Below, piece by piece: positions 15,788 through 24,594 of a stretch of DNA of 64,000 bases. Position 1 is the stretch's first letter, and the number at the start of each line of letters is the position of its first letter. Source of the stretch: JBBBNV01 sp037137075 (lineage in GTDB: Bacteria > Bacillota > Bacilli > Paenibacillales > NBRC-103111); contig NZ_JBBBNV010000011.1 of assembly GCF_037137075.1 (NCBI RefSeq), forward strand, positions 1-64,000, in the 5' to 3' direction. Position numbers and translations under genes: made by a program. The notes beneath the pieces are model-generated. The model ran no database searches. It had not been told where the DNA came from and saw nothing but the letters and a program-made list of their open reading frames with translations.

Positions 15788-15817
15788 AAAAAAAGCCTGC
15801 CGCAGCAAGCTTTTTTT
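15788..15817. terminator. bidirectional terminator between coaA and gntR
   Basis: AAAAAAAGC-C-TGC, loop CGCA, GCA-A-GCTTTTTTT. The A and T runs make it functional on either strand, serving the convergent coaA and GntR genes. Confidence 0.8.
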
Positions 15818-15885
15818 GCGCTTTTAGGCGCTGCAGATTCAATTCAGACCTTCTGTGAGGCCGCTCTTGTACAACAATAGGCCAA

Positions 15886-16602
15886 TTAATCGCGAAAATA
15901 AGTGGGGAACCGCTCGCGCAGCGGCGGAATTTCTGAATCGAGCTTGCCCAGGTGAAGCTCCAGGAGCTGTGCGACTCCGCTCTCATCCTTGCTCTTTAAG
16001 CATTGGAACAGCTCATGGTGCTCGTGCACCAAATGCTTGGTCAGGACCAGCTCTTTCATAGCGAGAAAGCGGAAGCGGTTGAGATGGCCGCGCATCTGGT
16101 ATACGACTTCTAGTAGCGTGCCGTTGCCCGCCAGTTGAAGGACGCAGTGGTGAAACGCCTCATCCAGACGGAGGAACTCAATGACATTCTGCTGCTCCGC
16201 AGCTTCGCTCTGCTCCTCCAGTATGACGCCGATTTGCCTCTCGGCCTTCATGCAGGCGGGTGTACTGCCCCACTGCCTGGCCGCAAGCTTGAAGGCGCTG
16301 CTCTCCAGACTCAGACGGACAAAGCTGCTTTCTTTGACCTTCCATTCCGATATGCATGCCACCTGCTTGGTACGCTGCGGAAGCACTTCAATAAGCCGTT
16401 CGGAAATGAGCAGATGGAACGCATCCCGGATAGGCGTCCGGCTAATATGCAGCAGATCGGCTACTTCGCTTTCATAAATCGTTTGTCCGGGTTCAAGCTG
16501 CAGTGTTATAATCGAATCCCGAAGGGTTTCGTACGCTTGTTGTCCTAAGTTTCTGGCTGAGGAGCCGGAAGGGACAAAATTCATTCCTTTTTTCACCACC
16601 AT
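15886..16602 (-). CDS. GntR family regulator, FadR/FCD subfamily
   Basis: 238 residues. An N-terminal winged helix (ARNLGQQAYETLRDSIITLQLEPGQTIYESEVADLLHISRTPIRDAFHLLISERLIEVLPQR is the full domain, residues 13-75) is followed by an all-helical FCD ligand domain with the usual metal-binding Asp/His positions (RLDEAFHHCVLQLAGN; LVHEHHELFQCLKS; LELHLGKL). The start at 16602 (ATGGTGGTG) is taken because the longer frame upstream would include the operators. It is divergent from larE, about 190 bases away, and could regulate both. The ligand of FCD proteins is typically a small carboxylic acid; nothing here identifies it. Confidence 0.9.
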   Translation of the reverse strand: MVVKKGMNFVPSGSSARNLGQQAYETLRDSIITLQLEPGQTIYESEVADLLHISRTPIRDAFHLLISERLIEVLPQRTKQVACISEWKVKESSFVRLSLESSAFKLAARQWGSTPACMKAERQIGVILEEQSEAAEQQNVIEFLRLDEAFHHCVLQLAGNGTLLEVVYQMRGHLNRFRFLAMKELVLTKHLVHEHHELFQCLKSKDESGVAQLLELHLGKLDSEIPPLRERFPTYFRD

Positions 16603-16625
16603 ATGGTATGCTAAAGTTATTCTAT

Positions 16626-16653
16626 AAGTATACGTGTATACTTGTATACACGT
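16626..16653. promoter_or_regulatory. overlapping GntR operators
   Basis: Two overlapping perfect dyads built from GTATAC: AAGTATAC-GT-GTATACTT (16626-16643) and ACGTGTATAC-TT-GTATACACGT (16632-16653). They lie 24-51 bases upstream of the gntR start, in the gntR/larE intergenic region. Their form fits FadR-type binding sites. Confidence 0.72.
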
Positions 16654-16795
16654 CAAATGATGAACCCTGTTCCTGATTTCCACAGGATCGAAACGGGATT
16701 GGCCTGTGTTAGTCCGGGAGAACGCCCTATTTGACCATTCCGCTGGCGCCGCTTGGCCCGGGTGGACATAAATGATGACTTGGAGGGAAACGAAA

Positions 16796-17641
16796 GTGCA
16801 ACCCATCGAACAAAAGTACGCACAGCTTGGCGAGATCCTGGATTCTATGGGGAAGGTCGTCGTCGCATTTTCCGGAGGAGTCGATAGTGCCTTTCTGCTC
16901 AAGGCCGCCCTGGAATTTCTCGGACCTGATCGTGTCCTTGCTATAACCGCCGATTCGGAGACATACCCTGTAAGGGAGAAGGAAGAAGCCATCGCGCTGG
17001 CAAAAGAGCTGCATGCGCCCCATATCGTTATTCATACGAGCGAGCTTGCCATTCCTGGCTATGCCGAGAATCCGACGAACCGCTGCTATTTCTGTAAAAA
17101 TTCGTTATTCGATCATTTAATCCCGATCGCCAAGGAACGCGGCTATGACCATGTCGTATTCGGGGCCATTGCCGACGATCTGGGGGAACACCGTCCCGGA
17201 CTTCAGGCCGCCCATGAGCAGGGGGTTCGCGCCCCGCTGCTGGAAGCCGGCATCAAAAAATCCGAGATCCGCCATTTGTCGCGTCAATTCGGCCTGCGCA
17301 CCTGGGATAAGCCGTCGTTCGCCTGCTTATCTTCGCGGATTCCTTACGGGGAAGCCATTACAGCGCATAAGCTCTCTATGATTGATCAGGCCGAGGATTT
17401 CCTGATTCAGCTTGGCTTCCGTCAGGTCCGGGTCAGACAGCATGAGAATTTGGCAAGAATCGAAGTTCCCGCTTCTGATTTGGGCGAGGTTCTGGCCGTA
17501 GCCGATACGGTTCATGCCAAGCTGAAGGAAATCGGCTATGCTTACGTCACGATGGACCTGAAGGGCTACCGCTCCGGAAGCTTGAACGAGGTGCTGCCTG
17601 CCGATCAGCAGGCTGTTCATGCAAACGCCGCATCCAACTAA
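16796..17641 (+). CDS. larE: ATP-dependent sacrificial sulfur transferase LarE
   Basis: 281 residues of the PP-loop ATPase family. SGGVDS at 26-31 is the ATP pyrophosphatase motif. PTNRCYFCKNSLF and SFACLSSRIPYG carry the conserved cysteines, the latter corresponding to the sacrificial or cluster-binding position in LarE. LarE adenylates and then thiolates the pyridinium dicarboxylate precursor of the nickel-pincer nucleotide cofactor. larB and larC are not within this window, so a role elsewhere or an unlinked pathway is implied. The GTG start at 16796 has GGAGGG eight bases upstream, better than the in-frame ATG at 16772. Confidence 0.9.
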   Translation: MQPIEQKYAQLGEILDSMGKVVVAFSGGVDSAFLLKAALEFLGPDRVLAITADSETYPVREKEEAIALAKELHAPHIVIHTSELAIPGYAENPTNRCYFCKNSLFDHLIPIAKERGYDHVVFGAIADDLGEHRPGLQAAHEQGVRAPLLEAGIKKSEIRHLSRQFGLRTWDKPSFACLSSRIPYGEAITAHKLSMIDQAEDFLIQLGFRQVRVRQHENLARIEVPASDLGEVLAVADTVHAKLKEIGYAYVTMDLKGYRSGSLNEVLPADQQAVHANAASN

Positions 17642-18028
17642 ATACGTTTCGCCCTGCAGGCCTTCGAGCTATGGAAACTGAAATGCTCCCATGTGGCGGA
17701 CAGATGAAATAAACAGCTGTCTACTACATGGAAGAGCATATTAAATCCATACGATCGGAGGCTTTTTTATCTACAGGTTATCTATACTGCGTCATTTATT
17801 TGCTATGAACGGCGATGCGGCACGATGTACGAATGTACCCGCTTCGATAAGCGCGGCGGCCGCAGCCTGCCAAAGACAGTACATTGCTGAATGCAGCATA
17901 ACTTCATTTTGTAACCGGCTGCTACTAGGGGAAGAGTGACGACTCATGCAGTCCAGCCGGACGCAGAGCGTGACAGCATGATAATAAGTGTCAGTTGCAT
18001 CTCACCCGAAATTATACTAACATTAGAT
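17642..18028. other. intergenic region larE-fur, with a long imperfect hairpin
   Basis: No gene is visible. At 17683-17739 three paired blocks nest around a 13-base loop: ATGCTC with GAGCAT, CCATGT with ACATGG, and GACAG with CTGTC, separated by small internal loops. About 25 bases later comes GGAGGCTTTTTT. The structure may be the larE 3' end or a small structured RNA. Confidence 0.45.
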
Positions 18029-18043
18029 TAACAATAATTCTAA
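18029..18043. promoter_or_regulatory. PerR-type box upstream of fur
   Basis: On the minus strand TTAGAATTATTGTTA matches the Bacillus PerR consensus TTAnAATnATTnTAA at all defined positions but one. It begins 11 bases after a TATACT (18013-18018), so it would overlap the transcription start of fur. PerR control of fur is established in Bacillus subtilis. Confidence 0.6.
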
Positions 18044-18128
18044 ACGAATGATTGATTATATTGCGATAACCAGTCCTAAGCGCAGATAAGGCGTAAGGCG
18101 TTGAAATCGAAGGAGGTGCCGTACCAGC

Positions 18129-18605
18129 ATGAATATCGCAGAAGAAATTGAGAGAATTAATCGGCAAATAACAAGCAAAGGCTACAAGCTAACCCGCCAA
18201 CGTGAAATAACGCTGACTGTATTGTTAGAGAACGAGAAGGAGCATCTAAGCGCAGAGGAAGTGTTCATGCGCGTCAAGGAGAAGTTTCCACATATCGGAC
18301 TGGCCACAGTCTACCGGTCCCTAGAACTGTTGGTGCAGCTTCGCATCGTGGAAAAAATGAACTTCGGCGACGGCCTTGCCCGTTATGACCTGCGTCATGA
18401 AGACCATGAACATATGCATCATCATTTGATCTGCACCTCCTGTGGCGCCTTGGAGGAAATTCAGGATGACTGGCTGTCTGAGCTGGAAGATCGCCTGAAG
18501 AAGGAATACGGCTTCCAGGTGACGGACCATCGGCTGGATTTCATGGGCAGCTTCAAAGCCTGTAGCACCGACAACTGCAAAAAACAGAAAACTGCGGTTT
18601 CCTAA
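18129..18605 (+). CDS. fur: ferric uptake regulator Fur
   Basis: 158 residues. An N-terminal winged helix (YKLTRQREITLTVLLENEKEHLSAEEVFMRVKEKFPHIGLATVYRSLELL) is followed by the metal/dimer domain with HEDHEHMHHHLICTSCG (regulatory site histidines and the first CxxC) and a second pair, CSTDNC. NFGDGLARYDLR and the LDFMGSF ending fit Fur better than PerR or Zur. It represses iron uptake genes with Fe2+; the candidate targets in this window are the two boxes upstream of the NEAT/SLH gene. The start has GGAGGTGCC nearby (AAGGAGGTGCCGTACCAGC before ATG). Confidence 0.94.
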   Translation: MNIAEEIERINRQITSKGYKLTRQREITLTVLLENEKEHLSAEEVFMRVKEKFPHIGLATVYRSLELLVQLRIVEKMNFGDGLARYDLRHEDHEHMHHHLICTSCGALEEIQDDWLSELEDRLKKEYGFQVTDHRLDFMGSFKACSTDNCKKQKTAVS

Positions 18606-18679
18606 GACGCAGCGGGAAACATTCGGCATCGCAGACCGACGGGTTCCCTTGCTGCTTACAGCATTTCATCCGCTGTGTC

Positions 18680-18702
18680 AGAGCCTGAAGCAGGCTCTTT
18701 TT
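18680..18702 (+). terminator. fur terminator
   Basis: AGAGCCTG (18680-18687), loop AAG, CAGGCTCT (18691-18698) followed by TTTT. The region 18703-18949 up to the convergent hydrolase gene shows nothing else supportable. Confidence 0.88.
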
Positions 18703-18949
18703 GCTGTCCGGATGAATGGCGTCAGCCGCCGCTCAACCTCCTTCACAATCAGAATCCGCAATAGCCCGGATTGGGCTGCGCACGGTCATATTCAAGAAAT
18801 TTCGGCAGCCAGGAACCGTTCTTGCAGGCTCTCGGGGTCGTTCAGCAAATGACGAATGGCATCGAGACTCGCTAACTGAAGGCGGAGACAAGCAAAAGAC
18901 GGCACAGCATCGTCTGCGCCGCCGCGGCATAAGCTTCCTTTCTATATCA

Positions 18950-20059
18950 TTATCCTCTCCACCATGCAGATGCCGGATATGAGGCTGTTCCGATGGGAAC
19001 CGGCTCGCCGATCTGCGGAGTCGCCACAGCGATGCCTCTCGGCTTGGCTGCTTTCGTCACCCGTTCGACAGGGTCCGTCCAGTCATGAAAGCCAAGCGTA
19101 AACGCCCCCCAATGAATCGGCAGCAGCAGCCTTCCTTGTACATCTACATGCGCCTGCACGGTTTCCTCCGGCATCATATGAATTGTGGACCATCGTTCGT
19201 CGTACTGCCCGCACTCCATGAGCGTCAAATCAAAAGGACCATACTTCTCGCCGATTTCTTGAAAATGCGGGCCATACCCGCTATCTCCGCTGAAAAAAAT
19301 ATGGGCCTCCCGGCCGCGGATAACCCAGGAGCACCACAGCGTCCGGTTGCGGTCGTTGACGCTTCTTCCCGAGAAATGTCTTGCAGGCGCGGCCGTCAAG
19401 CGGATTCCGCCCAGGTCAGACTCCTCCCACCAGTCGTGCTCTGTAATAAGCTCCTTTTTTATACCCCACCGTTCCAAGTGGCTGCCTACACCGAGCGGTA
19501 CGAAAAAATGTCCGACCTGATCCTTTAGCCTTTGAATGGAAGGATAATCCAGATGATCGTAATGATCATGAGACAAAATAACCGCATCTATCCATGGTAA
19601 CTGCTCGATTGCAAACGGCAGCTTCTTGCTGTAGCGCTGATTACCGAACCAGGGAAAAGGGGACGGAGCCGTACCGAGCATGGGGTCTAGCAAAATTTTT
19701 TTCCCGTCCAGCTCCAGAAACAGCGCCGAATGGCCCAGCCAGGTAATTTGAGGCTGTCCTGCCGATGCCGATTCCTTCCGGCCCACAGCAGGAAGCGACT
19801 TGATCGGAATAGCTTCCCTCGGGCGTCTGTTCGGATTGCCCTTGAAGTATTCCTTCAGCATCGAGAACATACTGCCGGCACTTGTGTCCATCAGCGTCTC
19901 CACCTGATTCATAAACCTCCCGGCGGCGTAATTGCGGGATTGCTCAAAAACAGCTCGTTTCTCCGGCGGCGCTTGCCGGCCGAACACGGGGTTAAAGCGC
20001 AGCACGAGGAACCCGGATAGGACAAGTCCGGCAAATAACAGGAGAGAAATAAGCAGCAT
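18950..20059 (-). CDS. membrane-anchored metallo-beta-lactamase-fold hydrolase
   Basis: 369 residues. An N-terminal helix (MLLISLLLFAGLVLSGFLVL) probably anchors the protein; the catalytic domain follows from about residue 105. Motifs: ITWLGHSALFLELDGKKILLDPMLG, ILSHDHYDHLD (metal-binding HxHxDH), ARHFSGR, FFSGDSGYG and LPIHWGAF. The GHS...DP...SPFPWFGNQRY arrangement is that of the NAPE-PLD/UlaG-like branch, so a phospholipase-D-like or lactonase activity is possible; the substrate is not known. RBS AAAGAGG lies nine bases before ATG. Confidence 0.9.
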   Translation of the reverse strand: MLLISLLLFAGLVLSGFLVLRFNPVFGRQAPPEKRAVFEQSRNYAAGRFMNQVETLMDTSAGSMFSMLKEYFKGNPNRRPREAIPIKSLPAVGRKESASAGQPQITWLGHSALFLELDGKKILLDPMLGTAPSPFPWFGNQRYSKKLPFAIEQLPWIDAVILSHDHYDHLDYPSIQRLKDQVGHFFVPLGVGSHLERWGIKKELITEHDWWEESDLGGIRLTAAPARHFSGRSVNDRNRTLWCSWVIRGREAHIFFSGDSGYGPHFQEIGEKYGPFDLTLMECGQYDERWSTIHMMPEETVQAHVDVQGRLLLPIHWGAFTLGFHDWTDPVERVTKAAKPRGIAVATPQIGEPVPIGTASYPASAWWRG

Positions 20060-20295
20060 CGGGTTAACCTCTTTCTTCTCTAAAGGATTGTCATTTAAAA
20101 TAAATGAATATTCACTTATAAGTTGATTAAAAGCTGGAAGCTCTTACGCATCGTGACTTCGCATGAATGTTCATTTCATTTTTCAGACTCGCTTGCCACG
20201 ATAAGAAGCTCCGTCGCCAATTCTATTTATAGCCGTATATTAAATGATCGTTCAGTTAAAGTCAATGCCCGGTGCTTCATCGGCAGCTTCTGGCA

Positions 20296-20667
20296 TCATG
20301 CCTGTCGGCAAACGCGGCGGACTCTCTCTTGCAACAACAACCCTACGGCTACGCCCAGCCATTGAAGCTTGCTGTACACAGCGCCTGTAAACAGCGTGCC
20401 CAGTACAATGACCAGCATCGGGTTTATAAACGTAATGATGGCGGATTCGCCGGAGGTAATCCAGCGCATGCTGAAGTAGACGCAGCCCATAACGCCCGCG
20501 GATTGAAACAGGCCGATAATCCCTGCCTGCAGCCACTGCTTGCTCCCGCGCGGCCGCGGCCTCCTTACCGCCAGCAGTGCCAGTAAGCCGCCCGCCAGCA
20601 CATAACGGATGCCCATCAACCAAAATGGCGGGGCGTACAGCTGGCCTTGATGACCGGGCATACGCAA
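20296..20667 (-). pseudogene. fragment of an EamA/DMT-family transporter
   Basis: Translates to one EamA half: APPFWLMGIRYVLAGGLLALLA, GLFQSAGVMGCVYFSMRWITSGESAIITFINPMLVIVLG and LQWLGVAVG. A functional EamA protein has two such repeats, about 300 residues. Here the first helix is missing at the N-terminus and everything after the first repeat is lost; the C-terminal VRRVCRQA is out of family. It is the first of three adjoining gene remnants. The interval 20060-20295 shows no gene. Confidence 0.75.
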
Positions 20668-20676
20668 TTTTTGATG

Positions 20677-21095
20677 GACAAGCTTTTATCGGCTGTGAGT
20701 GCAATCACCCGGAGCTTCAATCCGTTCCGGCTTTTCAGGAGGAGCTGATCATCGCTGCCGCGGCATCCGTCGGATCAATCGAGGAAGCTGTCACCCGGCC
20801 GATTCTGGTGTTCAGCCCCGGCTGCTCTTATCGTGATGCTCTGGAGCGGTGGCTGCGTTCCAGCGGGCTTGCGCAGCCGGTCATCATGGAATTTGGCACA
20901 CTTGAAGCAATCCTCGGCGGAGTCGCTGCGGGACTGGGCATCTCTATGCTGCCCCGCACCGTCGTCAGCAAGCAGGTGGAGGAAGGCATCCTCCGCGCTA
21001 CACACTCCCTGGCTCCATGCGCTGCATGCAAACCGAGTTTATTACACGCAAGGATTCGTTTAAGACCAGCTCGCTGCAGGCCTTCATTAGATGCT
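20677..21095 (+). pseudogene. fragment of a LysR-family regulator, frameshifted
   Basis: The frame encodes the effector-binding half only: VPAFQEELIIAAAAS, VFSPGCSYRDALERWLRSSGLAQPVIMEFGTLEAILGGVAAGLGISMLPRTVV. The HTH half is missing. Near 21000 the frame changes: the continuation TLPGSMRCMQTEFITRKDSF, followed by KTSSLQAF, is found one frame over and matches the normal LysR C-terminus. Divergent LysR and EamA genes are a common pair, so a deletion that joined their interiors would explain the arrangement. Confidence 0.75.
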
Positions 21096-21741
21096 GCATG
21101 AGGCCAAGGCTGCCGGTATGCGCGTTATTACGATGGTAACCACCGTGAAGAAAGCGCTCCTGGCTGAGCAAGCCGGCAGTGATGCCGTCGTGGCCCAAGG
21201 CAGTGAAGCCGGCGGGCATCGGGGAACGTTCGATGCTTCGCAGGAGCCGATGGGCGCGAACATCGGCTCCTGCGCCTCGGTCCCGCAAATCACGGACCAC
21301 GTCGGTATACCCGTCATTGCAGCCGGCGGTATCATGGACGGCCGGGGAGTGGCCGCCGCCCTTATTCTCGGCGCGCAGGGCGTGCAGCTCGGTACGCGTT
21401 TTTTGACAGCCCGGGAATCTGGCGCCCATCCGGCCTATCAGCAGGCTCTGCTGGAGAGCACCGAAGAAAGCACCCGGATTACGACAGCGTTCTCCGGCAG
21501 GCCAGCCCGGGGGCTCCGTAATGCCTTCATGCAGCAGTGGGAGGACAGCCGGACGGAGCCCCTGCCCTTCCCGACACAAAATACGGCCACCCGCGACATC
21601 CGCAGCGCCGCCGCCCGGCAGAATAATCCCGACTATATGTCGTTGTGGGCCGGCCAGGGAACCCGGCTGTTGACCACAGGCCAAACCGCCGGTGAGATTG
21701 TCGCTTCCCTCGTTCAGGACGCAGAAGCCATTCTGGCTTAA
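21091..21741 (+). pseudogene. C-terminal fragment of a nitronate monooxygenase
   Basis: About 215 residues of the FMN-dependent 2-nitropropane dioxygenase family: AAGMRVITMVTTVKKALLAEQAGSDAVVAQGSEAGGHRGTF, then GIPVIAAGGIMDGRGVAAALILGAQGVQLGTRFLT. Full-length enzymes have about 320-360 residues; the N-terminal part of the barrel, including the first substrate residues, is absent. The fragment joins the LysR remnant directly, with no promoter or RBS, so it is presumably not functional even though its frame is open. Confidence 0.75.
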
Positions 21742-21875
21742 GCCGCTGCCCGCCGTCATACACCTCACATTCCGCACCCCTGGCAGGTGGTAGTGAATGG
21801 AATTTTTTTGGGGGGGCGAACATGCTGTTATTTGTTAAATACACGGCTATTCCTCGCGGGAAGCTGTTCACAGTC

Positions 21876-21906
21876 AAAAAAGCCGCCCCAGCTTTGCCGG
21901 AGCGGC
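21876..21906 (-). terminator. terminator of the squalene/phytoene-synthase-like gene
   Basis: On the minus strand GCCGCTCC / GGGGCGGC (one G-U pair) with a nine-base loop is followed by TTTTTT at 21881-21876. Confidence 0.82.
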
Positions 21907-21940
21907 CCCTTCTTCTCGTTCCATGAACCGGCTGCCGGAA

Positions 21941-22753
21941 TTATCCGGTGATCCGGTTCACAATTTTTAAAACCGTGTCTCTCGTTAGCTTGTTGCCGCC
22001 CGCGGAAATCAGCTTCACAGTCGCATGAGCCAGCGCCAGCGGAATTTTGCAAAATTCCATTGCCGGTCCTTCCTTCAGCTCAGCAATGTATTCGTCGGCC
22101 AGCTTCAGGTTGCGGCGGGTATAGTGGAGCATTTCCTTGGAGCCCCAGCCATCCGGATAAAAATCGACACCGCGTTCCAAGTCCTCCGTCCGGTTCCGCA
22201 AAATATTGACCGCCTGCAAGCCGCGGCCAAAGGCAACCGCCTTCGTCATATCGGAGGTTGTGCCGTCATACCAAAGCCAAATCTCCGATAACATCTCCCC
22301 GACCATGCCCGCTACACTGTACGTGTAGCCGTCCAGCTCTTCTTCCGTTTTAATATTCCAGCCGACATTCACCCATTCGGCCATCTGCTTGGACATGCGG
22401 GCAATGTAACCGTAAATTGTCGGCGCCACGGTCGGCGGACACAACAGCGCCCATTCATGAAGCCGCAGTGTTACTTCAGGCAGCACATCCTTATAAGGGG
22501 ACAGCACCTTCTGGACCGCCTCAGCCATATCGGGGGCTTGTATGGCATCGTGCACACCCTGCAGCAGCTCGGCTTTGATCGTCCCTGCGAGGTCCGCATC
22601 ATCCTCGATCTCATCAATGGCCCGCATACATAAATAGGCGGAGGATACAGCCTCCTTCAAACCCGGCGTTAAACGGCTAATCGGAATATAAAAAGTCCGG
22701 CTTGTTTGTTGCAGCATGGTCATTGCATCATTCAGAACAACGTTAGTAGTAAT
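21941..22753 (-). CDS. squalene/phytoene synthase family protein (YisP-like)
   Basis: 270 residues of the trans-isoprenyl diphosphate synthase head-to-head fold. First aspartate motif: CMRAIDEIEDDAD; second region: GLQAVNILRNRTEDLERGVDFYPDGW, with NxxxNxxEDxxRG replacing the strict DxxED of true squalene synthases. This divergence is shared with B. subtilis YisP, which works as a farnesyl diphosphate phosphatase; either activity is possible. The only good ribosome binding site, GGAGGG at 22766-22761, points to an ATT codon at 22753 as start (ATT ACT ACT AAC). A TTG five codons upstream lies in front of the binding site and is unlikely. Confidence 0.85.
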   Translation of the reverse strand: MTTNVVLNDAMTMLQQTSRTFYIPISRLTPGLKEAVSSAYLCMRAIDEIEDDADLAGTIKAELLQGVHDAIQAPDMAEAVQKVLSPYKDVLPEVTLRLHEWALLCPPTVAPTIYGYIARMSKQMAEWVNVGWNIKTEEELDGYTYSVAGMVGEMLSEIWLWYDGTTSDMTKAVAFGRGLQAVNILRNRTEDLERGVDFYPDGWGSKEMLHYTRRNLKLADEYIAELKEGPAMEFCKIPLALAHATVKLISAGGNKLTRDTVLKIVNRITG

Positions 22754-22881
22754 GAGTGCTCCCTCCAAAAATAGCTTCTACGTTTTCTCTAATGATACCA
22801 TACGTTGACTAGCAATGCATTTCGTTTAAAATGTGAACATTTCTTGTCGAAAGCCAGCTTATCATGTCGGATTCAAAGGAG

Positions 22882-24555
22882 CTAAAACCGGCCGGATCGG
22901 AGAATCGCATAAATAAGCCACAAAAACAAAACCGAGGCGATAACAAAGCCGATTTCGATGACCGGAATTCTCCAGAGCATCGTGCTTTGATGGTTCATCG
23001 ACGAGCCGATGATCAGCCCGGCCATCACAATGCTCAGAGAAAGCAGCACGATGCTGAACGACATCTTATTGCTGATCTGATCGAGCTTGCGGAAGAATGT
23101 GTTCATCTCTGGAGTAGACAGCTCTACCCCGACTTTGCCTTTTTTGACCACCGAGGCCATATCCTTGAGAATATGCGGCGCTTCCATGACCAGGTCCATA
23201 TATTCCGGGATGCCGTCCATCCACTGGCTCATCATTTCCCGCGGGTCCAGCTGATCCCGCATCAGACGGCGGCCGAACGGCTCGGCCACGTCGAAAACGC
23301 TGAATTCCGGGTCCAGCGCCGTGACGACCCCTTCCATCGTCAGCAGCGTCTTGCCGAGCAGCGTCATCTCGGTCGGAATGACGATACGGTGCTGAAGCGC
23401 CAGCGAGAACAATTCGTTGACCGCCTCTCCGAGCCGGATTTGGCTGAACGGAACCTGGTAGTACTTCTCCCGCAGCTCCTCCACATCCATGCGAAGCTGC
23501 GCCCGGTCCACATCCTCCGGCACGATGCCCATCTTGGATATGGCCCGGATAACCCCGCTTGATTTCTGATTGCGCAGCGCAATGACAAAAGCAGCCATCT
23601 GCTTCTTCATCTCCGGGGACAACCGACCTACCATGCCGAAATCCAGCAGCGCCAGCCTGCCGTCGGAGAGCACCAGCACATTGCCAGGATGCGGATCGCC
23701 ATGGAAAAAACCGTCTATCAGCACCTGGTGCAAAATGACCTTCGCGAAGCGCTCCGCCAGCCGGGATCGATCATGCCCGGCTTCTTCCAATCGGCTCCTG
23801 TCGTTCAGCCGAATCCCTTCAACAAACTCCATCGTCAGCACTTTTCGGGTAGAGTACTCGACATATACGCCGGGAATGACGATTTGGTCCTTCATCTGGT
23901 TTCGGGAGGCGAATTTATCCGCATTCCGCACTTCCGCTCCGTAATCCAGCTCGGTCAGCAGCGCCTTGGCTATCTCTTCCATCATATCGCTCAGCCGGTA
24001 GCGCCGGGCCCATTCCAGCCTGCTCTCCGCCAGCTTGGCGAACTGGGTAATTATGTCCAGGTCTGTCTCAATGACAGAACGGATGTGAGGCCGCTGCACC
24101 TTCACAGCGACCTGTGTTCCATCATGCAGGACGGCCCGGTGAACCTGGCCGATGGAGGCGGAGGCGATCGGCGCTTTGCAGAAATCGGCGAATACCTCCT
24201 CCACCGGCGCCATCAGCTCGGCTTCGATAATAGCAGCCACCTCTTCATAAGAAAAGGGGGATACATGATCCTGAAGCCGCTCCAGCTCCGAGATAATCGA
24301 TGCCGGGACCAAATCGGGCCGGGTGCTGGCAATTTGCCCTAACTTGACATAAGTAGGCCCCAAATCCTCCAGCAAAAGGCGAATCCGCTCTCCGAGCGTC
24401 TTCTTATGGATATCCTGCTGACCCTTCCCCCGCACGACAGCAAACTTCTCCGTAAAGCCAAGCTCACTGGCGATGAAGCCGAAGCCGTTACGGGCAAGCA
24501 CCATCCCTATTTTTCTAAACCGGTGCAGTTGCCGAATTTTTTTGCTTCCTATCAT
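22882..24555 (-). CDS. AarF/UbiB-type atypical kinase
   Basis: 557 residues of the ABC1/ADCK/UbiB family. It contains the KxGQ-type motif (YVKLGQIASTRPDLVP), the alanine/serine loop replacing the P-loop (APIASASIGQVHRA), VAVKVQRPHI (lysine), LHQVLIDGFFHGDPHPGNVL (catalytic loop) and LLDFGMVGRL (DFG). Two C-terminal membrane helices (about 498-520 and 530-552) anchor it. In other bacteria UbiB proteins support quinone or other isoprenoid lipid metabolism. The ATG at 24555 has GGAGG seven bases upstream. The downstream neighbour is the isoprenoid-type enzyme at 21941. Confidence 0.92.
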   Translation of the reverse strand: MIGSKKIRQLHRFRKIGMVLARNGFGFIASELGFTEKFAVVRGKGQQDIHKKTLGERIRLLLEDLGPTYVKLGQIASTRPDLVPASIISELERLQDHVSPFSYEEVAAIIEAELMAPVEEVFADFCKAPIASASIGQVHRAVLHDGTQVAVKVQRPHIRSVIETDLDIITQFAKLAESRLEWARRYRLSDMMEEIAKALLTELDYGAEVRNADKFASRNQMKDQIVIPGVYVEYSTRKVLTMEFVEGIRLNDRSRLEEAGHDRSRLAERFAKVILHQVLIDGFFHGDPHPGNVLVLSDGRLALLDFGMVGRLSPEMKKQMAAFVIALRNQKSSGVIRAISKMGIVPEDVDRAQLRMDVEELREKYYQVPFSQIRLGEAVNELFSLALQHRIVIPTEMTLLGKTLLTMEGVVTALDPEFSVFDVAEPFGRRLMRDQLDPREMMSQWMDGIPEYMDLVMEAPHILKDMASVVKKGKVGVELSTPEMNTFFRKLDQISNKMSFSIVLLSLSIVMAGLIIGSSMNHQSTMLWRIPVIEIGFVIASVLFLWLIYAILRSGRF

Positions 24556-24594
24556 CAAGCTGCCTCCTGCCCATCGGGACCCGCTCTCCGTGGA

